A DNA stretch of 8,141 bases, taken from Gammaproteobacteria bacterium. Lineage in GTDB: Bacteria > Pseudomonadota > Gammaproteobacteria > SG8-11. The stretch is from NCBI GenBank assembly GCA_016200445.1, contig JACQEQ010000356.1, forward strand, positions 1 through 8,141. Direction: 5' to 3'. Each line of letters opens with the position of its first letter. The first letter of the stretch is position 1. Below, in pieces: positions 1 through 6,658 of this stretch. The notes under the pieces are model-generated. The model saw only the letters and a program-made list of their open reading frames with translations, was not told where the DNA came from and did no database searches. The position numbers and the translations under genes were made by a program.

Positions 1-537
1 GATCGCCCCATCTCTTTTGAGGTTTTTTCGGACGAATTTCCGGAGATGGAGCGCCAAGCATTGGAAATCGCTAACTGGGGAGAGAATGTCTATGTCAAGA
101 TTCCAGTCACAAATACCGCCCGACAGCCAGCTTACGATCTGGTTGGCAAGCTAGCCGAACAAAAAGTAAAGCTCAACGTGACGGCATTGATGACGCTCAC
201 ACAGGTGCGGGAGGTAGTTACCCGGCTCGATTCTGACACGCCGAGTTATGTTTCAGTATTTGCCGGTCGCATTGCCGATACGGGGCTTGATCCTTTGCCT
301 CTCATGGCGGAAGCCGTAGATATCCTCAAAGTAAATTCTAAAGCTGAGCTTATTTGGGCCAGTCCGCGGGAACTGCTCAACATCTTTCAGGCTGATGCAA
401 TAGGCTGCCACATCATCACTGTTACTAACGATATATTGAAGAAGCTCTCATTGGTGGGTAAAGACCTGGATGACTACTCATTGGAAACGGTCAAAATGTT
501 TTATAACGATGCACGTGAGGCCGGCTATCGTCTTTAA
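1..537 (+). CDS. Transaldolase / fructose-6-phosphate aldolase-like protein, 5' partial
   Basis: The frame is open from base 1, upstream of the internal ATG at 46, so the gene starts outside the window; 178 residues are visible. The family consists of small (about 215-230 residue) cytoplasmic TIM-barrel aldolases that transfer or cleave three-carbon dihydroxyacetone units through a Schiff base. The sequence shows the hallmark VYVKIPVTN; its lysine (codon 97-99) aligns with the Schiff-base lysine of E. coli FSA (IVVKVPVT). The later segments VSVFAGRIADTG and IWASPRELLNIFQADAIGCHIITV match the family's APYVNRIDAQG and [23 protein letters not shown] regions. The fold is therefore clear, but the exact substrate is not: the bulk of FSA-like proteins in polysaccharide loci have no assigned reaction. 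In this context it may supply or modify a sugar precursor (inference). It is separated from the next gene by 117 nt holding an inverted repeat. Base composition is AT-richer than in the wecB region. Confidence 0.85.
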   Translation, partial: DRPISFEVFSDEFPEMERQALEIANWGENVYVKIPVTNTARQPAYDLVGKLAEQKVKLNVTALMTLTQVREVVTRLDSDTPSYVSVFAGRIADTGLDPLPLMAEAVDILKVNSKAELIWASPRELLNIFQADAIGCHIITVTNDILKKLSLVGKDLDDYSLETVKMFYNDAREAGYRL

Positions 538-570
538 TATTAAGATAACCTTATTGAAAACAGACTTGTT

Positions 571-597
571 GCACCCATGTGGGGCGGTCACATGTGC
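571..597. other. Imperfect inverted repeat (possible hairpin) between transaldolase and glycosyltransferase genes
   Basis: CATGTG (576-581) and CACATG (589-594) are complementary around a 7-nt loop. GCA (571-573) and TGC (595-597) extend the stem past a two-base bulge. Only a short T run (about 608-611) follows, at a distance, so this is not a convincing intrinsic terminator. It may weakly separate transcription of the two flanking genes, or may be chance. I see no clear promoter in the 117-nt gap. Confidence 0.3.
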
Positions 598-654
598 TGT
601 GCTTGCGTTTTAGCTGGGAATTCAAAGAACAGGGACTCTTAATTACAAAACAAT

Positions 655-1827
655 ATGAGAAGAATTCTGATGGTTGTTCCCTGGTATTTGCCAGGCTACA
701 AAGGAGGGGGGCCCATTCGCACTTTAGAAAACATGGTCGAATGGTTGGGGGATGATTTCCAACTATACATCGTGACGTCTGACCGAGACTTGGGGGATCG
801 TCAACCTTACCTTGGTGTAAACCCTGGAATCTGGCAACCGGTGGGTAAGGCGCAAGTGCGCTATCTGACTCCAAAAGAGATGACGGTATCAGTGTTGTAT
901 CGGTTGCTCAGAACCCTGGACTATGACCTGATGTATCTGAACAGTTTTTTTTCGCCCTTAACGGTTAAGATCATGTTTCTGCGGCGAATAGGCGTGATTC
1001 CTGAAAGACCAGTCGTGTTGGCGCCCCGTGGCGAGTTCTCACTAGGGGCCTTGGTATTAAAACGTCTCAAGAAGCGATTGTATATTTTTCTAGCAAAACG
1101 CTTGGGGCTGTATGCCAACATAACTTGGCAGGCATCGAGCGAGTATGAAAAGAAGGATATTTTTTCCATTGTCGGTAAAGATAACATCAGAGAAAAACCG
1201 CCAATTAAGGTGGCGCCAAATTTGCCGCCCAAGGGAAGAGGAAAGACTATTGTCAAAAACAGACCCAAGCAAGCGGGGTCGGCACGGATAATCTTTCTGT
1301 CTCGTATCGCGCGTAAAAAGAACCTTGATGTTGCTCTTAGGTTCCTGAAAAAGATTAACGGTGAGGTGCAGTTTGATATATATGGTCCAATCGAGGACAA
1401 GTTGTATTGGCAGGAGTGTAAAGCATTGATCCACAAGTTACCTGAAAGCGTTCAAGTGAGGTACAAAGGGGAAGCAGATCCTGAACAGGCTGTAAATATT
1501 TTTTCTCACTATCACCTGTTTCTGTTTCCAACGCTTGGGGAGAATTTTGGACACGTCATCTTGGAGGCGCTTCAGGGGGGATGCCTTATAATGACCAGCG
1601 ACCAGACACCGTGGCGTAATTTGGAGGGGAAAAGGGCGGGGTGGGATATACCTTTGTCAGAGCCTGACCAGTTTTACACGTCGCTAAATGATCTCCTTTC
1701 CATGGATGATTGTGTTTTCGAGCAATGGTCTAAATCAGCCCAAGACTGTGCGAATAAATTTTCCCAGGACCCCAATCTGGTGGTGGCAAACAGGGAGCTT
1801 TTCTCAGAAGCTTTTCTTAGAAACTGA
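655..1827 (+). CDS. GT4-type glycosyltransferase, 390 aa
   Basis: This is a predicted retaining GT-B glycosyltransferase that transfers a sugar from a nucleotide-sugar donor to a growing lipid-linked glycan at the cytoplasmic face of the inner membrane. The N-terminal Rossmann half begins MRRILMVVPWYLPGYKGGG, with the glycine-rich acceptor-side loop at residues 17-20. APRGEFS (123-129) is the usual segment before the interdomain region. In the C-terminal half, IFLSRIARKKN (213-223) is the typical start of the donor-binding domain, and GENFGHVILEAL (295-306) carries the EX7E motif with E296 and E304. Length is normal for GT4 and the frame is intact. The ATG at 655 fits the family's N-terminus, but no good Shine-Dalgarno sequence lies at normal spacing. 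Donor and acceptor cannot be read from the sequence. It is separated from the downstream operon by 400 nt containing a transposase remnant. By eye it is AT-rich (one sampled 60-base line is 45% GC), suggesting separate acquisition from the wecB block. Confidence 0.88.
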   Translation: MRRILMVVPWYLPGYKGGGPIRTLENMVEWLGDDFQLYIVTSDRDLGDRQPYLGVNPGIWQPVGKAQVRYLTPKEMTVSVLYRLLRTLDYDLMYLNSFFSPLTVKIMFLRRIGVIPERPVVLAPRGEFSLGALVLKRLKKRLYIFLAKRLGLYANITWQASSEYEKKDIFSIVGKDNIREKPPIKVAPNLPPKGRGKTIVKNRPKQAGSARIIFLSRIARKKNLDVALRFLKKINGEVQFDIYGPIEDKLYWQECKALIHKLPESVQVRYKGEADPEQAVNIFSHYHLFLFPTLGENFGHVILEALQGGCLIMTSDQTPWRNLEGKRAGWDIPLSEPDQFYTSLNDLLSMDDCVFEQWSKSAQDCANKFSQDPNLVVANRELFSEAFLRN

Positions 1828-2060
1828 TATGTGGAGCACACTCGGGACGGTTCGGTCAGCGTGAAGTGATCCTGATTTCGTGGGTATTGACGAGGAACAG
1901 ATCAATGAAGCTCCCGCAATTTCACAGACACCCCGACAAAGGGGAGAATCGTGAAATTAAAGGCAATCATGTCATAAAACCGATTCCGGTATACCGACGA
2001 ATTCATGTCAGAAACGGTGCGTCTCACGCGTGAGTCCGGCTGTGCCCATGCCTACCGGGG
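1828..2060. other. Stretch without recognisable gene, left of the transposase remnant
   Basis: No coding sequence is supported here. The longest ATG frame I read, 1905-2033, would give 42 residues with no family resemblance and no ribosome binding site. Visible small structures are CCCC-gacaaa-GGGG (about 1932-1946) and the perfect 12-bp palindrome CTCACGCGTGAG (2023-2034). Neither is followed by a T tract. Given what lies immediately to the right, part of this stretch is probably scrambled insertion-sequence DNA, but I cannot align it to a transposase with confidence. Confidence 0.4.
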
Positions 2061-2215
2061 CGCGTAAATGAGGATTCTCGACAACTCACGGCCGAAGATC
2101 TGATACGCCACATCAAGGCCAAAACCCGCAAGGGTTCGGTCTATTACACCGACAACGGAAAGAGAACCTCTTCAGGAATTTCATCCGGGCCTATTTTGGT
2201 TATATTTCGTCCTGA
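2061..2215 (+). pseudogene. Decayed IS1595-family (ISXO2-like) transposase fragment
   Basis: Two pieces of the C-terminal half of an IS1595-type DDE transposase are readable in different frames. The first (codons in the frame of 2073) contains IRHIKAKTRKGSVYYTD and ends about 2153; the D of YYTD corresponds to the second catalytic acidic residue of these enzymes. The second (codons from 2156) reads RKENLFRNFIRAYFGYISS and stops at 2213-2215, which resembles the family's extreme C-terminus. The stretch that should lie between them, including the third catalytic residue and the NHING-type motif, is missing, so there is an internal deletion of roughly 50 codons (estimate from memory of the family). 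Further left, MRILDN (2068-2085) is in yet another frame and would join TAEDL if one base were restored near 2086. The gene is clearly dead. The DNA-binding N-terminal half and both terminal inverted repeats were not found. Family assignment is by motif recognition only. Confidence 0.72.
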
Positions 2216-2227
2216 TTTCTAAAAATA

Positions 2228-3376
2228 ATGAGCGCAGATTACACGCAGGCTGATTTGTTCTTTAAGATTCGTAAGATCTCTCGATATATCAGGTTGTATG
2301 GCCTATCGAGGACCTTGGCGAAGGTCAGGGGCCAGTATCACACGAAGGCTACTGCTGACTTCGATGGGCCGAGGTGGGTGAACCCGAAGTGCAAGGATCC
2401 TGATGCGGCAAATCGGTGCGTAGCGATCATAGGTTGCGGCAATTATTCATTTTCTAACATTGCCTATTATCTTGCGAAGCACGATCCGGGATTCCTGCGT
2501 GCTGCGTGCGACATACAGAAGAGCAGGGCCTTATCGCTCTGCAAAGCCTATGGTGGCGGCTATGCTGTAACGAATTGGAAGGAGATTGTTGGGGATCCGC
2601 GAGTAAAGCTCGTCTTTATTGCATCGAACCACGCTTCACACGCCGAATATGCAGTGTCCTGTATCCAGGCGGGAAAGCATGTTCATATAGAAAAGCCTCA
2701 TGTCGTAACCCAGGAACAGCTTGATCTGCTGCTTGCCGCGATGAAGCAATACCCGCAATCGAAGGTTTTTCTGGGTTTTAATCGGCCCAGAAGCCGGCTG
2801 TTCAGAGAACTTCAGGGGGTGCTGGCGCGCGAATCTGGACCGTTGATGATTAACTGGTTTATCGCGGGCCATGAGATTTCAGATGACCATTGGTATTTCG
2901 ATGTAAAAGAGGGGGGTCGCGTCCTTGGTAATTTGAGCCACTGGACTGATCTCACGCTTCATCTTGTAACGCTGGGGAAGGCCTTTCCATGCACGATCGT
3001 TCCGGCCACTCCGGCTGGCGCCAAGTCCGATTTCATGGTTTCTGTCATTTTCGCGGATCAATCGTGTGCGTCAATCACCTTTTCTGCCAAGGGGCCAACT
3101 TTTGAAGGGGTACGGGAGGTTCTCAATCTGCACAAAGGGAATGTTCTTGCGAATATTACTGACTTCCAGTATCTGACTTTTGATGCGATTGAAAAGAAAA
3201 CGAAACTAAGGCTTCGCCGACGCGATCATGGGCACGAGGCAAATATCGTTCATTCCATGGTGGGCAGCGAGGACGAGGGGGGAGGGGAGGCCATTTCGTA
3301 CGTTGAGGCAACCGCCCGTTTTTTCCTGGCCATCCGGCAGGCTGTCGATAGTGGCGAGAAGGTTGTCTTGTCGTGA
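2228..3376 (+). CDS. Gfo/Idh/MocA-family sugar oxidoreductase, 382 aa
   Basis: This is a predicted cytoplasmic NAD(P)-dependent dehydrogenase or reductase acting on a sugar or nucleotide sugar. After a 60-residue N-terminal extension rich in basic and aromatic residues (IRKISRYIRLYG, about 14-25), the Rossmann domain begins at VAIIGCGNYS with the dinucleotide-binding GCGNYS at 69-74. NHASHAEYAVSCIQAGK (134-150) leads to the family EKP motif at 155-157, with K156 the expected catalytic lysine. GFNRP (183-187), DDHWYF (219-224) and GGRVLGNLSHWTDL (229-242, with H238 and D241) form the substrate-side motifs of the C-terminal domain. The ATG lies 12 nt after the dead transposase stop and has no recognisable Shine-Dalgarno, so expression may depend on an unusual leader or the true start may differ. 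The gene overlaps wecB by 4 nt (GTGA), indicating translational coupling. Its motif set closely parallels the C-terminal domain encoded at 4503-6650. Substrate is unknown; a UDP-hexosamine or uronate is inferred from context. Confidence 0.87.
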   Translation: MSADYTQADLFFKIRKISRYIRLYGLSRTLAKVRGQYHTKATADFDGPRWVNPKCKDPDAANRCVAIIGCGNYSFSNIAYYLAKHDPGFLRAACDIQKSRALSLCKAYGGGYAVTNWKEIVGDPRVKLVFIASNHASHAEYAVSCIQAGKHVHIEKPHVVTQEQLDLLLAAMKQYPQSKVFLGFNRPRSRLFRELQGVLARESGPLMINWFIAGHEISDDHWYFDVKEGGRVLGNLSHWTDLTLHLVTLGKAFPCTIVPATPAGAKSDFMVSVIFADQSCASITFSAKGPTFEGVREVLNLHKGNVLANITDFQYLTFDAIEKKTKLRLRRRDHGHEANIVHSMVGSEDEGGGEAISYVEATARFFLAIRQAVDSGEKVVLS

Positions 3377-4476
3377 GCCAAATGATATCTGTGGACCTCA
3401 TCGCCGGGGCGCGCCCCAACTTCATGAAGATCGCACCGATCATCGATGCCATAAAGGCCGTTCAATCGCAAGGCAGTCTGCTCAACTACCGTCTGATCCA
3501 CACCGGCCAGCATTACGACCGCGCCATGTCCGGCGACTTTTTTGCGCAGCTCGGGATCCCTGAGCCTGACATCAATCTTGAGGTGGGTTCCGGCACACAG
3601 GCCGAGCAAACGGCCAATATCATGATGCGCTATGAGAAGGTGCTGCTGCAGCAGAAGAGCGCGCTGTGCCTGGTGGTGGGCGATGTGACGTCGACCATGG
3701 CCTGCGCCATTGTCGCGCGCAAGCTGGGCGTGCCGGTGGCGCACGTGGAGGGTGGCATTCGCTCGGGGGACTGGACCATGCCCGAGGAGATCAATCGGGT
3801 GGTGACCGATTCCATTACCAACTGGTTTTTCACAACCAGCGAGACGGCCAACGACAACCTCCGCAGATCCGGGGTTGCAGACGATTGCATCTTTTTTGTT
3901 GGCAATACCATGATCGATACGCTACTCAAACAGATGTCTCGCTTGCGGCCACCTGTATTCTGGAACGAATTGGGATTGCAGCCGGGGCAGTATTTTGTAG
4001 TTACCCTGCACCGACCAGCCAACGTGGATGGTGAGCAACAGTTGCTGCAGCTGTTGCACGCCATTGTCGGGGGCACCCGTGGCCTGCCGGTAGTTTTCCC
4101 GGTGCACCCGCGCACGGCAAAGAGCCTGCGCCAGCTCGAGGTGGAGATACCCGGGCTGCATTACGTGGATCCGCAGGGTTATCTCGAATTCAATTATCTG
4201 GTGCGGCACGCCCGGGGGGTGATCACCGATTCCGGCGGCATTACCGAAGAAACCACCGTGCTCGGTGTGCCCTGCCTGACCTTGCGCGATAATACCGAGC
4301 GCCCGGAGACTGTGACAATCGGCACCAATGAACTAATCGGCACCAACTCCGATAATCTCGCGCCCGCACTGGCACGCTTGCTGGATGGCCGTTGGAAGCG
4401 TGGCGGCACTCCGGAAAAATGGGATGGCCATGCCGCCGAACGAATCGTGGCCGAGCTGGAACGGTTACTGGTGTAA
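3373..4476 (+). CDS. wecB: UDP-N-acetylglucosamine 2-epimerase, non-hydrolysing (WecB type), 367 aa
   Basis: The expected reaction is interconversion of UDP-GlcNAc and UDP-ManNAc in the cytoplasm, feeding ManNAc or ManNAcA into surface glycans; relatives such as WbpI act on diacetamido uronic acid nucleotides, so the precise substrate is not certain. The GT-B-like fold is evident from GARPNFMKIAPI (12-23), HTGQHYD (43-49), GDVTSTMACA (103-112, D104), HVEGGIRSGD (124-133, E126), PEEINR (137-142, E138), TLHRPANVD (211-219, H213), FPVHPRT (242-248) and TDSGGITEE (285-293). These acidic and histidine residues match the catalytic positions D95, E117, E131 and H213 of E. coli WecB. Length is normal. 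I take the GTG at 3373, whose GTGA overlaps the upstream stop and which has AGAAGG at 3357-3362; an ATG at 3382 is an alternative. GC is visibly higher here (one sampled 60-base line is 70% GC) than in the genes before the transposase remnant. Confidence 0.92.
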   Translation: MSQMISVDLIAGARPNFMKIAPIIDAIKAVQSQGSLLNYRLIHTGQHYDRAMSGDFFAQLGIPEPDINLEVGSGTQAEQTANIMMRYEKVLLQQKSALCLVVGDVTSTMACAIVARKLGVPVAHVEGGIRSGDWTMPEEINRVVTDSITNWFFTTSETANDNLRRSGVADDCIFFVGNTMIDTLLKQMSRLRPPVFWNELGLQPGQYFVVTLHRPANVDGEQQLLQLLHAIVGGTRGLPVVFPVHPRTAKSLRQLEVEIPGLHYVDPQGYLEFNYLVRHARGVITDSGGITEETTVLGVPCLTLRDNTERPETVTIGTNELIGTNSDNLAPALARLLDGRWKRGGTPEKWDGHAAERIVAELERLLV

Positions 4477-4502
4477 ATCAAACGAATGGATAAGCAGAAC
4501 CG

Positions 4503-6650
4503 ATGAAACAAGTCTTGCAAGATCTTGCGAATGGCAACACAAGCGTGATTGAAGCCCCGGCGCCCCAGGCAAGCCCCGGCAACATACTTATATATACCAC
4601 TACCAGCCTGATCTCCGCCGGCACCGAACGCATGTTGATGGATTTTGGCAAAGCCTCGCTGATCGACAAAGCCCGACAGCAACCTGACAAGGTCCAGATG
4701 GTGCTGGAGAAGGTGAGAACAGACGGTTTGATGACCACGATGGATGCGGTGCGTTCCAAGCTGGCGCAACCGTTGCCTTTGGGGTACTGCAATGTGGGGG
4801 TAGTGGCTGAAGTTGGGCGTGGCGTCGAAGGTTTTAAGCCGGGTGACCGGGTTGTTTCCAATGGTCCTCACGCCGATGTGGTGAAGATTCACAGGAACCT
4901 CTGCGCGAAGATACCTGACAATGTCGATGATGAATCCGCTGTTTTCACCGTGATGGCAAGCATTGGCCTGCAGGGGATTCGTCTGGCTCAACCAACCTTA
5001 GGCGAGGCATTTGTCGTAACGGGGGCGGGACTTATCGGGCTGTTGACTGTGCAACTGCTTCGCGCTCAGGGCTGTCGGGTATTGGCGGTTGATTTCGATG
5101 AGCACAAGTTGGCCTTGGCGCGTAAATTCGGTGCCGAAGTTTGTAACCCCGGCAGGGGGGAGGATCCGGTAGCCGCAGGCGTGGCATTCAGTCGTGGGCA
5201 GGGCGTGGATGGTGTAATCATCACCGCCTCTACAAAGTCCAACGATCCTGTTTCTCAGGCGGCCCGGATGTGCCGCAAGCGCGGCCGCATTATTCTGGTT
5301 GGGGTCACCGGTCTGGAGTTAAGCCGGGCGGACTTTTATGAAAAGGAACTGTCGTTTCAGGTGTCCTGCTCTTACGGGCCGGGACGTTATGACGCCAATT
5401 ATGAAGAGAAGGGGCAGGATTACCCTTATGGGTTTGTGCGCTGGACCGAGCAGCGTAATTTTGAAGCTGTACTGGACATGATGGCCAGTGGCCAACTGGA
5501 TGTGAAGCCATTGATCACGCGACGTTTTGCGTTCGAGAACGCCGCGGATGCATATCAGGCGCTGACCCAGGATAAATCTGTGTTGGGGATCCTGCTGCAA
5601 TACACCTCGGATGTCAGTCAACGCGCCATCAAGCGCGTAGCGTTGAAGCAGAATGTGACCTTCGATGCCCGCAAACCTGTGGTCGGATTCATCGGCGCGG
5701 GTAACTACGCCTCCCGTGTCCTGATTCCGGCATTCAAGGCAGCGGGCGCGCAGTTTCATACGATCGTGACTGCCGGTGGCGTTAATGGCGTGATTCATGG
5801 CGAGAAGGCCGGATTTGCCGAAGCGTCTACCGATGTTGAAGCGCTGTTTGCCAACGACGCGATCAATACCGTCACCATCGTCACGCGCCACAATAGTCAT
5901 GCGCGTTTCGTGACGCAGGCGCTACAGGCGGGCAAGAGTGTTTTTGTCGAAAAGCCTCTGGCCATCAATCATGAAGAGCTCGCTGATGTTGAAAAGGCCT
6001 ACAAGGCGGCGCACGCGGCAGGCGCCAAGCCGCACCTGATGGTGGGGTTTAACCGTCGTTTCTCCCCGCATGTGCAGAAGATGAAGGCGCTTCTGGCGCC
6101 GGTCAGCGAGCCCAAGTCGTTCATCATGACCGTGAATGCTGGCATGATTCCGGCCGATCACTGGACCCAGGGCATCGAAGTGGGAGGTGGTCGCATCATA
6201 GGTGAAGCCTGCCACTTCATTGACTTGATGCGTTTTCTGGCTGGGAGCGGGATCGTATCAATTCAACCGCGTCGCATGGGTGATGCGCCCGGCGTCGCTA
6301 TTACCGAAGACAAGGCGGCCATCACCTTGGGGTTCGCGGATGGCTCTTTCGGTACCATTCACTACCTTGCCAACGGTGCGGCGAGCTTTCCGAAGGAGCG
6401 CGTCGAAGTCTTTACAGCGGGCCGGGTGCTGCAACTGGATAACTTTCGTAGATTGCAAGGCTTTGGCTGGCCCGGCTTCAAGAAAATGAATCTGTGGAAG
6501 CAGGACAAAGGACAAACCGAATGTGTGCGTCGTTTCCTGACAGCGGTAGCGGAAGGGGGCAAAACACCCATTTCCGTTGATGAGGTGTTTGAGGTTTCGA
6601 GAGTTTCTATCGAGGCGGCGAGACTGCTTCGTAGTCAACGAGATATTTAG
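4503..6650 (+). CDS. Bi-domain oxidoreductase: MDR dehydrogenase domain fused to Gfo/Idh/MocA domain, 715 aa
   Basis: Residues 1 to about 375 form a medium-chain dehydrogenase/reductase module with its nucleotide-binding GAGLIG at 174-179, followed by VLAVDFDEHKLALARKFGA. Residues about 390-715 form a Gfo/Idh/MocA module with GAGNYA at 398-403, NSHARFVTQALQAGK at 464-478, EKP at 483-485 (K484), GFNRRF at 515-520, ADHW at 551-554 and GEACHFIDLMRFLAG at 567-581 (H571, D574). Known zinc dehydrogenases show a Cys in a C-G-T-D segment and a GHE motif; here these places read SAGTE (38-42) and GYCNVGVV (94-101), so the catalytic zinc is probably absent. Two-domain proteins of this kind are widespread in polysaccharide clusters, but their substrate is not established to my knowledge. 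Two NAD(P) sites suggest a coupled or self-recycling oxidation and reduction (inference). A six-codon frame at 4486-4506 ends ATGA across this start, possibly aiding coupling to wecB. The frame is intact. Confidence 0.9.
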   Translation: MKQVLQDLANGNTSVIEAPAPQASPGNILIYTTTSLISAGTERMLMDFGKASLIDKARQQPDKVQMVLEKVRTDGLMTTMDAVRSKLAQPLPLGYCNVGVVAEVGRGVEGFKPGDRVVSNGPHADVVKIHRNLCAKIPDNVDDESAVFTVMASIGLQGIRLAQPTLGEAFVVTGAGLIGLLTVQLLRAQGCRVLAVDFDEHKLALARKFGAEVCNPGRGEDPVAAGVAFSRGQGVDGVIITASTKSNDPVSQAARMCRKRGRIILVGVTGLELSRADFYEKELSFQVSCSYGPGRYDANYEEKGQDYPYGFVRWTEQRNFEAVLDMMASGQLDVKPLITRRFAFENAADAYQALTQDKSVLGILLQYTSDVSQRAIKRVALKQNVTFDARKPVVGFIGAGNYASRVLIPAFKAAGAQFHTIVTAGGVNGVIHGEKAGFAEASTDVEALFANDAINTVTIVTRHNSHARFVTQALQAGKSVFVEKPLAINHEELADVEKAYKAAHAAGAKPHLMVGFNRRFSPHVQKMKALLAPVSEPKSFIMTVNAGMIPADHWTQGIEVGGGRIIGEACHFIDLMRFLAGSGIVSIQPRRMGDAPGVAITEDKAAITLGFADGSFGTIHYLANGAASFPKERVEVFTAGRVLQLDNFRRLQGFGWPGFKKMNLWKQDKGQTECVRRFLTAVAEGGKTPISVDEVFEVSRVSIEAARLLRSQRDI

Positions 6651-6652
6651 GG
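6648..6652 (+). promoter_or_regulatory. Likely ribosome binding site for the heparinase-like gene
   Basis: TAGGG overlaps the stop codon of the bi-domain oxidoreductase gene and sits 6 nt before the ATG at 6659. The spacing supports this start and suggests that translation of the two genes is coupled. Confidence 0.5.
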
Positions 6653-6658
6653 TATCGC

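Noticed and set aside
921..1436. Minus-strand open frame (171 codons) inside the glycosyltransferase gene
   Set aside because: The + strand frame carries the glycosyltransferase motifs; the antisense product is not recognisable.
1932..1946. CCCC-gacaaa-GGGG as an intrinsic terminator of the glycosyltransferase gene
   Set aside because: The stem has only four pairs and no T tract follows.
1905..2033. Possible 42-codon gene left of the transposase remnant
   Set aside because: No ribosome binding site, no family resemblance, and located in what seems to be scrambled DNA.
2023..2034. Perfect 12-bp palindrome CTCACGCGTGAG as an operator or IS end
   Set aside because: It does not extend beyond 12 bp, has no partner copy in the window, and does not flank a promoter; chance is likely enough that I make no claim.
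3250..3744. Minus-strand open frame (164 codons) opposite the oxidoreductase/wecB junction
   Set aside because: It lies antisense to conserved coding sequence on both genes and has low-complexity His/Arg-rich translation.
4194..4991. Long minus-strand open frame (265 codons) opposite wecB and the bi-domain gene
   Set aside because: It spans the boundary of two well-supported + strand genes, is rich in His, Arg and Ser as expected of antisense translation, and shows no family motif.
5319..5900. Minus-strand open frame (193 codons) inside the bi-domain gene
   Set aside because: It is antisense to clearly conserved dehydrogenase sequence; no motif and no ribosome binding site.
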